DNA of 64,000 nt, taken from contig NZ_SMFY01000002.1 in NCBI RefSeq assembly GCF_004339465.1, positions 620,001 through 684,000 on the forward strand. Direction: 5' to 3'. Origin of the DNA: Ancylobacter aquaticus. GTDB taxonomy: Bacteria; Pseudomonadota; Alphaproteobacteria; Rhizobiales; Xanthobacteraceae. Below the pieces are notes generated by a model. The model was not told the origin of the DNA, did no database searches, and saw nothing but the letters and a program-made list of their open reading frames with translations. This document shows, piece by piece, positions 57,255 through 64,000 of the stretch. A program made the translations under genes and the position numbers. How positions within the stretch are numbered: the stretch's first letter is position 1; each line of letters begins with the position of its first letter.

Positions 57255-57707
57255 CTACTCCGCCGCCGCACGGGCAGCATCGCGGGCCTCGATCTGGCCG
57301 ATCGCATCGACGACAGCGTCGAAGGTCAGCAGGGTCGAGGCGTGGCGCGCCTTGTAGTCGCGCACCGGCTCCAGCACGGCAAGTTCCGCCCAGCGCCCCT
57401 GTGGCGGCGGGCCGTTCTCCTTCAGCATGCGGCGCATCGCCTCGCGCACCTCGCGCAGTTCCTCCGTGGTGGCGCCGACGACGAGCGCGCCCATCACCGA
57501 GGAGGAAGCCTGCCCGAGGGCGCAGGCACGCACCTCATGGGCGAAATCCGTCACCACCCCTTCGCTCACGGCAAGATCGATGGTGACTGTGGAGCCGCAA
57601 AGCCGGGAATGCGCCGTTGCCGACGCATCGGGCGCGGCGAGCCGCCCGAGCCGTGGTATGTCGGCGGCCAGTTCCAGGATGCGGCGGTTATAGACGTCGT
57701 TCAGCAT
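57255..57707 (-). CDS. IscU/NifU-like Fe-S scaffold protein with only two cysteines
   Basis: A 150-residue member of the NifU N-terminal (IscU/SufU) fold. It has Cys37 in LCGSTVTI and Cys62 in RACALGQASSSVM, which match the first two cluster ligands. The third cysteine, normally near the C-terminus in an RxxC context, is replaced: the region reads KARHASTLLTF (about 119-129). This branch is common in Alphaproteobacteria. Whether it assembles clusters or acts as a carrier is open. Upstream of it, folE is divergent. Confidence 0.86.
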   Translation of the reverse strand: MLNDVYNRRILELAADIPRLGRLAAPDASATAHSRLCGSTVTIDLAVSEGVVTDFAHEVRACALGQASSSVMGALVVGATTEELREVREAMRRMLKENGPPPQGRWAELAVLEPVRDYKARHASTLLTFDAVVDAIGQIEARDAARAAAE

Positions 57708-57962
57708 GCCGGTTCGATCCGTTCAAAGGCAGCGTTCATCCCCGCAAGGGCCACTCCCGCCCGCATTGCGGCCTGCCCGCACTGGCTTATATAGGTGTGG
57801 TGGGCGCCGGGCGAAAGCAACGCGCGCGATCTGCCTTCCAGCAGGCGCGCGGGGCGGCTAAGGTTGGTATGATGCTGATCCGTGGCGGGTATTGGCACGT
57901 AGGACGGATCTGACCGGGCACGCGACGGTGCCCGGCGGGAAATGCGTCGAACGGAGTTCGTC

Positions 57963-58601
57963 ATGGATGCCGTGCTTAAATCACTGATGCGCAGCGCCCA
58001 GAGCGAGATGGAGGCGTCTGCCGCGCGCCGTCCGAGCCGCGAGGACGCTGAAGCTGCCGTTCGCACGCTGATCGCGTGGGCCGGCGACGACCCCGAGCGC
58101 GAGGGCCTGCTCGACACGCCCAAGCGTGTGGTGCGCGCCTATGAGGAACTGTACAGCGGCTACCGCGCGGCGCCGGAATCCATTCTCGACCGCACCTTCG
58201 GCGAGATCGGCAATTTCGACGACATGGTGATGGTGCGCGACATCGAGTTCCACTCCCATTGCGAGCACCACATGGTGCCTTTCGTCGGCAAGGCGCATAT
58301 CGCCTATTTCCCGGTCGAGCGCGTGGTGGGCCTGTCGAAGATCGCCCGCATCGTCGACATCTTCGCCCGGCGCCTGCAGACGCAGGAGCACCTGACCTCG
58401 CAGATCATCACCGCGATGGACGAGATCCTGAAGCCGCGCGGCGTCGCCATTCTGATCGAGGCCGAGCATATGTGCATGGCCATGCGCGGCGTGCGCAAGC
58501 AGGGCGCCTCCACCGTCACCACCCAGTTCACCGGCGTGTTCCGCGACGACCCGCAGGAGCAGGTTCGCTTCATGAGCCTGCTGCGCGGCATGCGTCCGTG
58601 A
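57963..58601 (+). CDS. folE: GTP cyclohydrolase I
   Basis: A 212-residue homodecameric enzyme making dihydroneopterin triphosphate, the first step of folate synthesis. Zinc and active-site motifs are [20 protein letters not shown] and the later MCMAMRG segment (second zinc cysteine). The ATG at 57963 has GGAG upstream; the frame opens at 57942. It is followed by hisI after 22 bases, the usual rhizobial pair. Confidence 0.96.
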   Translation: MDAVLKSLMRSAQSEMEASAARRPSREDAEAAVRTLIAWAGDDPEREGLLDTPKRVVRAYEELYSGYRAAPESILDRTFGEIGNFDDMVMVRDIEFHSHCEHHMVPFVGKAHIAYFPVERVVGLSKIARIVDIFARRLQTQEHLTSQIITAMDEILKPRGVAILIEAEHMCMAMRGVRKQGASTVTTQFTGVFRDDPQEQVRFMSLLRGMRP

Positions 58602-58623
58602 GCGCGCGTCTGCGCAGGCTCCC

Positions 58624-59124
58624 GTGACCGATTCGTTCTTCGCCTCCCCCGGCAGCAAGGCCGAGATCGAGGAGGGTGAGCGCCTCTCCCCGAAATTCGA
58701 CGCCGACGGCCTCGTCACCGCCGTCACCGTCGACGCCGATGACGGCACCGTGCTCATGGTCGCGCATATGGACGCGCGGGCGCTGGCACTGACCATCGAA
58801 ACCGGCATTGCCCACTATTACAGCCGCTCGCGTGGCAAGCTGTGGAAGAAGGGCGAGGAGAGCGGCCACTTCCAGACGCTGGTCGAGCTACGCGTCGACT
58901 GCGACCAGGACGCCGTGGTGCTGCGCGTGCGCATGCCGGCCCTCGGCCCCGGCGTGCCCGGCGCCGCCTGCCACACCGGGCACCGCTCCTGCTTCTTCCG
59001 CTCCGTGCCGCTCGGCACGGCGCCGTCGCCGGAGCTGAAGCTCGCCGTCAACGATGAAGGCCGCCTGTTCGACCCTGCCAAGGTCTATGGCGCGCCGAAG
59101 AAGACCGACACGCCGCGCTTCTAG
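58624..59124 (+). CDS. hisI: Phosphoribosyl-AMP cyclohydrolase
   Basis: A 166-residue HisI. The start is a GTG. Metal-binding motifs are the [11 protein letters not shown] segment and the [11 protein letters not shown] block (Cys-His cluster). [20 protein letters not shown] is the conserved substrate loop. It lacks the HisE domain, so pyrophosphatase activity must be encoded elsewhere. Co-oriented with folE. Confidence 0.94.
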   Translation: MTDSFFASPGSKAEIEEGERLSPKFDADGLVTAVTVDADDGTVLMVAHMDARALALTIETGIAHYYSRSRGKLWKKGEESGHFQTLVELRVDCDQDAVVLRVRMPALGPGVPGAACHTGHRSCFFRSVPLGTAPSPELKLAVNDEGRLFDPAKVYGAPKKTDTPRF

Positions 59125-59144
59125 GGCCGGCGGCGGCCTTGGGC

Positions 59145-59176
59145 GTCATCCCGGCCGGCCGCCGCCCGGAGTGACG
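59145..59176. repeat. Partial REP-like repeat
   Basis: GTCATCCCGGCCGGCC through CCCGGAGTGACG: a short version of the palindromic unit, between convergent hisI and the CBS gene. Confidence 0.55.
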
Positions 59177-59193
59177 CCCCTCACAGGCAGGTC

Positions 59194-59625
59194 TCACGCC
59201 GAGAGGATGTATTCCCGCATGGCGTGGCTTTCGCGCTCCATTTCGGCGAGGCGCTGCTTCACCACGTCGCCGATGGAGATGATGCCGACCAGCTTGCCGC
59301 CCTGCACGACAGGCAGATGGCGGAAGCGCCCGGCGGTCATGTGCTCCATGATCTGGTGGACGGTCTCGTTGCCCTCGCAGGTGACGACCCGCGAGGTCAT
59401 CACCGAGGCGACCGTGTCGTCGAGGCGGCCCGGCCCGTCCAGCCCGACCACGCGCACCACGTCGCGCTCCGACAGGATGCCGACCACCCGGCGCTCCGGG
59501 TCCGTCACCACGATGGCGCCGATACGCTTGGCGGCGAGAAGCTCCGTCGCTTCGCGCAGCGTCGCCTCTGGCGCGATCGTCTGAACGTCGAAGCCCTTTT
59601 CTTCAAGAATGGTCCGAACCGTCAT
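59194..59625 (-). CDS. CBS-domain protein
   Basis: A 143-residue protein made of two CBS motifs (about 8-65 and 75-135), which usually bind adenine nucleotides as energy sensors. The ATG at 59625 is preceded by AAGGAGG. RIGAIVVTDPERRVVGILSERD and RFRHLPVVQGGKLVGIISIGD are the two repeat cores. Stand-alone regulator; partner unknown. Confidence 0.92.
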   Translation of the reverse strand: MTVRTILEEKGFDVQTIAPEATLREATELLAAKRIGAIVVTDPERRVVGILSERDVVRVVGLDGPGRLDDTVASVMTSRVVTCEGNETVHQIMEHMTAGRFRHLPVVQGGKLVGIISIGDVVKQRLAEMERESHAMREYILSA

Positions 59626-59783
59626 GCAAGCCTCCTTCCCGGATTGTCCGGGCGGACGGATCACCCTGTGGTCCGCCACCCGTTCATTCGGCTTCTTCCC
59701 GCTGTGCGGGCGAGCCATGTCGGGAATGATCCGCTTTAACCCTGCGTCAGGCAAGGGGCGGCGCACCAATCAGTTGAGGCCCG

Positions 59784-60578
59784 TCAGTGGCGGGTGGCGC
59801 GGGAAAAGCTGTCGCCCCCGGGCCGGCGCTTGATCGGGTCGAACAGCGGAAACGCCAGCAGGCCGGCGAGGAAGCCGCCGATATGCGCCTGCCAGGCGAT
59901 GCTGCCATCGACAAAGCCGGCCGGCTCGCCGAGGCCGAAGGCGAGATTGATGACGAACCACACGGCGACGAAGCCGATCACCCGCCGGTCGCGCATCACT
60001 TCCATCAGCGGCGGCGCCGGCAGATGCACCGCGTTTTCCATGGCACCCGGCCGCCAGGCACCCCGGCTCGGCTGGGCGAACATGAAGCGCAGGGCGGCCG
60101 CCATGCAGCCCGACACCGCCGCTGACGCGCCGATCATGGGAACCAGCTCACCCTCATGGGTGACGAGATGCAGCCCCGCACCCGCCGCCGCCGTGACGGC
60201 GAAGAAGAGCAGGAAGCGCAGCACCCCGAAGCGACGCGCCACCGGCGTACCGAAGGCAAGCATCCACAACAGGTTCAGGCCGACATGGGCCCAGCCGCCA
60301 TGCAGGAACGCATAGGTGACGAACGTCCACACATCCGCCGCCAGGCCGCCCGGCAGCACGCCCTCGGCCAGCACGGAGGGGTCGAAGCGCGCCGGAATGA
60401 AGGCGAACAACGCCAGGATCTCGACCCCCGTCTCAAGGTCCACCCAGTCGCGCACCAGCTGGATGAGCAGCATCACCGCCGCCAGCACGGTGATCACCGG
60501 CGGCACGTTGAGAATAGGTTCGCGTCTGTGGGCGGCAAGGCGGGGCGGTTCGAGCACGCCGATCACATAGGCCGGCAC
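59784..60578 (-). CDS. Rhomboid-family intramembrane serine protease
   Basis: A 264-residue membrane protein with six to seven helices. The catalytic Ser is in MIGASAAVSG and the catalytic His in WQAHIGGFLAG; the HGGWAHVGLNLLWM block forms the conserved L1-TM2 region. The start is a GTG at 60578 without a strong ribosome site, so the exact N-terminus is uncertain. Upstream lies a shared intergenic region with the divergent protease-like gene. Confidence 0.9.
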   Translation of the reverse strand: MPAYVIGVLEPPRLAAHRREPILNVPPVITVLAAVMLLIQLVRDWVDLETGVEILALFAFIPARFDPSVLAEGVLPGGLAADVWTFVTYAFLHGGWAHVGLNLLWMLAFGTPVARRFGVLRFLLFFAVTAAAGAGLHLVTHEGELVPMIGASAAVSGCMAAALRFMFAQPSRGAWRPGAMENAVHLPAPPLMEVMRDRRVIGFVAVWFVINLAFGLGEPAGFVDGSIAWQAHIGGFLAGLLAFPLFDPIKRRPGGDSFSRATRH

Positions 60579-60809
60579 AGGCCCGGCGGCAAGGCATCTT
60601 GCCGTGAGCGCGGCACCTCTCCTCGCGACACATGCCTTGCCGCGGGCTTAAGCGGCGTGATGAACAGTTTGCCTATTGCCGTGGTTAACGACACTAGAAA
60701 ACCTATTAACATTCCCTGTCTAGCGTTGTTACGAATCATCGACATCGCTTAGACGGGTATAAAACCCTCTGCGCTAAGCTCTCATTCAGTGACAGGGATG
60801 AGGTACGCG

Positions 60810-61466
60810 ATGAAAAAGAGGCTCGAACGGGCCCTTCTCGCGGCGGGTCAGGCGGTTCTTGCGGCAACCGTTGCGGCGGTGCTCACGCATGCCGCGCCCG
60901 CCCAGGCGGAAAAGACGGTGGCGATGCTTTCCAGCTTCGCCGCCAACATGGCGGTCGGCGCGCACACCGCCGTGCCGATGGGCTATTTCCAGTTCTGCGC
61001 GGAGAACCCCGCCGATTGCGGCCCCCGCACTGGCAGCGGCGGCAAGGTGGCGCTGACCGAGGCCAATTTCGCCCAGCTGCGCGAGGTCAATGACGAGATC
61101 AACGGGCGCATCCAGCCGATGACCGACCTCGAACATTATGGCGAGATCGAGCGCTGGACCTACCCCGATGACGGCTTCGGCGATTGCGAGGACTATGTGC
61201 TGCTGAAGCGCCGCACGCTGGTGGCGCTGGGCTGGCCGGGCGATACGCTGCTCGCCACCGTGGTGCGCGACCATCAGGGAGACGGCCACGCGGTTCTCAC
61301 CGTCGTCACCGACCGCGGCGACCTCGTGCTCGACAACCAGGAAGCCGCGATCGTGCTATGGCACGAAACCGGCTACCGCTTCGTCAAGCGTCAGGCGCAG
61401 CAGGACACCGACAGCTGGGTCTCGCTCGGCGACGTGCTGGCCCCGCTCTCGGTTGGCCGGAACTAG
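60810..61466 (+). CDS. Transglutaminase-like cysteine peptidase (BTLCP)
   Basis: A 218-residue exported protein. A signal peptide (AVLAATVAAVLTHAAPAQA) precedes a bacterial transglutaminase-like domain with catalytic Cys in GFGDCEDYVLLKR, His in DGHAVLTV and Asp in VLDNQ. Members include LapG-type proteases, but no LapD partner is nearby. The ATG at 60810 has GAGG six bases upstream; another ATG at 60798 is in frame. Confidence 0.9.
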   Translation: MKKRLERALLAAGQAVLAATVAAVLTHAAPAQAEKTVAMLSSFAANMAVGAHTAVPMGYFQFCAENPADCGPRTGSGGKVALTEANFAQLREVNDEINGRIQPMTDLEHYGEIERWTYPDDGFGDCEDYVLLKRRTLVALGWPGDTLLATVVRDHQGDGHAVLTVVTDRGDLVLDNQEAAIVLWHETGYRFVKRQAQQDTDSWVSLGDVLAPLSVGRN

Positions 61467-61475
61467 GGTTTACCC

Positions 61476-61559
61476 CGTCATCCCGGCCGAGCGCGGCGAG
61501 AGCCGGGATCGTACGCCGCGGCCGCGCGATCCCGGATCGGCCCTTGGCCGTCCGGGATG
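61476..61559. repeat. REP-like palindromic intergenic repeat (full unit)
   Basis: GTCATCCCGGCCGAGC, GAGAGCCGGGATCG, ATCCCGGATCGG and a closing GTCCGGGATGG. Nearly the same layout as 18649-18730. Lies between convergent genes. Confidence 0.72.
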
Positions 61560-61572
61560 GCGAAAACGCGCC

Positions 61573-62103
61573 TCAGTCGATCCGGCGCAGCCCTTCGGCG
61601 AAGCGCCGCCAGTTGCGCACATAGTGCGCGGCGGTGCCGTGGATGCGCTTTTCCATCGCCTCGTCGAGGGTGCGGATCACCTTGCCCGGCGCGCCGACGA
61701 TGAGGCAATTGTCGGGATATTCCTTGCCCTCGGTGATCAGCGCCCCGGCGCCGACCAGGCAGTTGCGGCCGATTTTTGCGCCGTTCAGCAGCGTCGCACC
61801 CATGCCGATCAGGCTGTTGGCGCCGATCGTGCAGCCGTGCAGCATCGCCTTGTGGCCGATGGTGCAGTCGTCGCCGATGGTCATGGGGAAACCGGGATCG
61901 GTGTGCAGCACGCACAGTTCCTGGATGTTCACCCGGGCACCGAGCGTGATGCGCTCATTGTCGCCGCGTATAACCGAGCCGAACCACACGCTCGCCTCGT
62001 CGCCGACCAGCACATTGCCGATCACCTCGGCCGTGGGGGCGATCCACCAGCGGCCCAGCGCCGGCAGGTCCGGCGCCACCCCGTCGAGTGCGTAGACGGG
62101 CAT
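61573..62103 (-). CDS. Gamma-class carbonic anhydrase-like protein
   Basis: A 176-residue left-handed beta-helix protein. The three zinc-ligand histidines of the family are visible in VLHTDPGF, TIGHKAMLHGC. Hexapeptide repeats run through about 20-140. Related proteins hydrate CO2 or act as metal-dependent transferases (PaaY, YrdA). It starts six bases after the DUF3126 gene ends, so the two share a transcript. Confidence 0.91.
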   Translation of the reverse strand: MPVYALDGVAPDLPALGRWWIAPTAEVIGNVLVGDEASVWFGSVIRGDNERITLGARVNIQELCVLHTDPGFPMTIGDDCTIGHKAMLHGCTIGANSLIGMGATLLNGAKIGRNCLVGAGALITEGKEYPDNCLIVGAPGKVIRTLDEAMEKRIHGTAAHYVRNWRRFAEGLRRID

Positions 62104-62108
62104 CGCCG

Positions 62109-62321
62109 TCAGTCCTCAAGGTCGGTGTCGAGGATCGCCATCTGGAAATTGTAGGAGAGCTCGCCGTCTTCCTTGTCCTCGAACAGGACGCCGATGAACT
62201 CGTCGCCGAGATAGACCTCGGCCGAATCCTTCTTCTTCGGCCGCGCGACGACGCGCAGCTGCGTGTTGGTGAACAGGCGCCGCATATAGGTCTGGACGCG
62301 CTCCAGGTCCTTCTTTTCCAA
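62109..62321 (-). CDS. DUF3126-family small protein
   Basis: A 70-residue basic-then-acidic protein (DLERVQTYMRRLFTNTQLRVVARPK; DEFIGVLFEDKEDGELSYNFQMAIL) of an alphaproteobacterial family of unknown function. The start is a TTG with GGGAG seven bases upstream. Located between cysE and the carbonic anhydrase gene, a common arrangement in Rhizobiales. Confidence 0.88.
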   Translation of the reverse strand: MEKKDLERVQTYMRRLFTNTQLRVVARPKKKDSAEVYLGDEFIGVLFEDKEDGELSYNFQMAILDTDLED

Positions 62322-62418
62322 GTCCGTGCTCCCAAGGGGGTTGATCGGGCGGCAGGCTTGCCACGACGGGCCGGCCGGCGCAACCGCGCCGGCACAATCG
62401 GCTGTTCACACCATCAGC

Positions 62419-63279
62419 TCAGATCGCCTCGCCGAGGAAGGAAGGCATGTCGGAGAACTGGTCGAACATCTGGTCCATGCTGCGCGAGGGCTCGGCACAG
62501 CCGGCCTCGCCCACCACCTTGGCCGGCACCCCGGCCACGGTGGTGCGGGCCGGCACCGGCTTCAGCACCACCGAGCCGGCGGCCACGCGGGCGCAATGGC
62601 CCACCTCGATATTGCCGAGCACCTTCGCGCCGGCGCCCAGCAGCACGCCGTGACGGATTTTCGGGTGGCGGTCGCCATGCTCCTTGCCGGTGCCGCCGAG
62701 CGTCACCCCCTGCAGCACGGAGACATTATCCTCGATGACAGCCGTCTCGCCCACCACGATGCCGGTGGCGTGGTCGAAGAAAATGCCCCGCCCGAACGGC
62801 GCCGCCGGGTTGATGTCCACCTGGTTCACAGCGGAGGAGCGGCTCTGCAGATAGAGCGCGAAGTCGGTGCGCCCGTTCTTCCACAACCAGTGCGCCAGCC
62901 GATGGGTCTGGATGGCGTGGAAGCCCTTGTAATAGAGCAGCGGCTGGATCGCCCGGTCGGTCGCCGGGTCGCGGTCGAGCACGGCGACGATGTCGGCGCG
63001 GATGGCGACCCCGAGCCCGGGCTCGTCCGCCACCGCCTCCTCGAAGGCCTGGCGGATGATGTCCGCCGGCACGTCGCCATGGTCGAGCCGCTGGGCGATG
63101 CGGTGCGCCACCGCCCGTTCCAGCGTGGTGTGGTAGAGCACGGTGGAGAACACGAAGCTGGCGAGAGCCGGCTCGCGCTGGGTGATCGTTTCCGCCTCGG
63201 CGCGAATGCGCGCCCAGACCGGATCGACCTTGTCGAGCGCGCGCGGCGCCTCGACGCGCTGAAGAGAATTCACAGCCAT
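62419..63279 (-). CDS. cysE: Serine O-acetyltransferase
   Basis: A 286-residue enzyme making O-acetylserine for cysteine synthesis. The N-terminal helical domain (about 15-140) precedes the left-handed beta-helix with FFDHATGIVVGETAVIEDNV (catalytic His-Asp region) and TLGGTGKEHGDRHPKI. The C-terminus is long enough to bind cysteine synthase and to mediate feedback inhibition. The upstream region contains four GANTC sites. Confidence 0.94.
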   Translation of the reverse strand: MAVNSLQRVEAPRALDKVDPVWARIRAEAETITQREPALASFVFSTVLYHTTLERAVAHRIAQRLDHGDVPADIIRQAFEEAVADEPGLGVAIRADIVAVLDRDPATDRAIQPLLYYKGFHAIQTHRLAHWLWKNGRTDFALYLQSRSSAVNQVDINPAAPFGRGIFFDHATGIVVGETAVIEDNVSVLQGVTLGGTGKEHGDRHPKIRHGVLLGAGAKVLGNIEVGHCARVAAGSVVLKPVPARTTVAGVPAKVVGEAGCAEPSRSMDQMFDQFSDMPSFLGEAI

Positions 63280-63423
63280 TTTTCTACCCTCGCCGTTCGC
63301 CCGCAGGCGTCAGCCGGATGTCCCGAGTTGGGGTGAGCCTAGCACAGGCGCCCCGGCCGGCCTACGCCGCCGCCATTGCACAAATGCATGATCGGCGCCC
63401 CCACGGCGGCAGGCGGCGACGTT

Positions 63424-63512
63424 GAATCAGAACATGAAGCCGACCTGAATCGCCGTGGCAACTACGTCCGCCAAGCGATTCCGTTGATTCAGCTTTCGGG
63501 CGTTGTTGAATC
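63424..63512. promoter_or_regulatory. Cluster of four GANTC (CcrM) sites upstream of cysE
   Basis: GAATC at 63424, GAATC at 63447, GATTC at 63486 and GAATC at 63508, three of them inside TTGA(A/T)TCA. In this GC-rich DNA four sites in 89 bases are unexpected. CcrM methylation marks cell-cycle promoters in Alphaproteobacteria. The rest of 63280-63561 shows no gene. Confidence 0.5.
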
Positions 63513-63561
63513 AAAATGCAAGCGTGCCCGTCCGGCATTCTGGCACCCCCACCCGGCCGCC

Positions 63562-64000
63562 TCAGCGCGGCTCGTCGAGGAAGGCCAGCACCGCCTCCTT
63601 GAACACCTTGTCGCCCACCGCGCGCATATGGTCGCGGTCGGGAATGTCGATCGCCCGCGCATCGGGGATCAGCGCCGCGAGCGGGGCCGGAGCGCCGGCC
63701 ACCTCGTCGCGCGTGCCCACCGCGATCAGCGTCGGCACGGCAATGCGCGCCACCTCCTCGCGGCTCAGCGTGCGGCGTGAGCCGACGATGCACGCCGCCA
63801 GTGCCTCGCGGTCGCTGTTGGTCTGGTCGGCGAAGGCGCGGAACATGCGTCCCATCGGGTCGGTCACGTCGGCGAGGCTGGGGGCGCGCAGGGCGTCGGC
63901 AATGGTGATCGGCAAGCCTGCGCCGGCGATCAGATGGATGCCGATGCCGCCGAGAACGAGGCTGCGCACCCGCTCCGGCGCGGTGAGCGCAGCACAGGCG
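63562..64000 (-). CDS. Alpha/beta hydrolase, partial (5' end beyond window)
   Basis: The C-terminal 146 or so residues of an alpha/beta-hydrolase fold protein. The frame stays open to the window edge (upstream codons read AACAALTAPERVRSLVLGG), so the start is missing. IAVPTLIAVGTRDEVAG carries the usual acid Asp and PDRDHMRAVGDKVF the catalytic His. The nucleophile elbow lies outside the window. Substrate unknown. Confidence 0.85.
   Translation of the reverse strand, partial: ACAALTAPERVRSLVLGGIGIHLIAGAGLPITIADALRAPSLADVTDPMGRMFRAFADQTNSDREALAACIVGSRRTLSREEVARIAVPTLIAVGTRDEVAGAPAPLAALIPDARAIDIPDRDHMRAVGDKVFKEAVLAFLDEPR

Noticed and set aside
1-64000. CRISPR array
   Set aside because: No regularly spaced direct repeats with unique spacers were seen; tandem repeats found are inside coding genes and in frame.

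Overview
This window comes from a high-GC alphaproteobacterial chromosome, most probably Hyphomicrobiales (Rhizobiales) and perhaps Xanthobacteraceae (an Ancylobacter/Starkeya/Xanthobacter-like organism). The evidence is gene order. Conserved blocks include nagZ-scpA-scpB-tatABC-serS-surE-pcm-nlpD, SPOR-argS-dgt-erpA-xth-exoR, pcm-tolC-popZ-valS and yidD-iscU-folE-hisI. PopZ, ExoR and DUF3126 proteins are also present. The genus is inference.

Layout. 1-16.6 kb is mostly minus-strand housekeeping: cell-envelope LytM factor, protein repair (Pcm, SurE), SerRS with an unusual AT-rich insertion, the Tat translocase, an iron/polyamine-type ABC ATPase, the condensin partners ScpAB, NagZ, a long SPOR division protein, ArgRS and a dNTPase. 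16.6-30.3 kb holds ErpA, MTA/SAH nucleosidase, exonuclease III, an ExoR-like periplasmic regulator overlapping ilvD, MgtC, ValRS, a long PopZ, TolC and a Pcm paralogue. tRNA-Cys and an ABC exporter follow.

32.5-40.05 kb is a degraded prophage or integrative element next to an intact tRNA-Asn(GTT). It keeps a tyrosine recombinase, small phage-type genes and a tape-measure remnant. In the middle sits one strongly AT-rich gene for a P-loop ATPase fused to a TIR domain that keeps the catalytic-type W-x3-E pair. This is the best candidate for an undescribed anti-phage system. The right edge of the element is fused to a LysR regulator that has lost its DNA-binding domain, and the tape-measure gene is cut at the same point.

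40.9-44.8 kb is a BtuFCD/FecBCD-type ABC importer plus a methyltransferase, led by a cobalamin riboswitch. 45.2-53.6 kb is a signalling and transport region: an NCS2 permease whose C-terminus resembles a degenerate RsbW-type ATPase domain, then a STAS protein and an RsbW-like kinase. Convergent to these lie a Na/Pi cotransporter and an operon of response-regulator PP2C phosphatase, hybrid histidine kinase and single-domain response regulator. Together they look like a partner-switching system.

54-64 kb returns to housekeeping: ThrRS, YidD, a two-cysteine IscU-like scaffold, FolE, HisI, a CBS protein, rhomboid protease, transglutaminase-like protease, gamma-carbonic anhydrase, CysE and a hydrolase cut by the window end. 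A family of palindromic intergenic repeats recurs at least five times.
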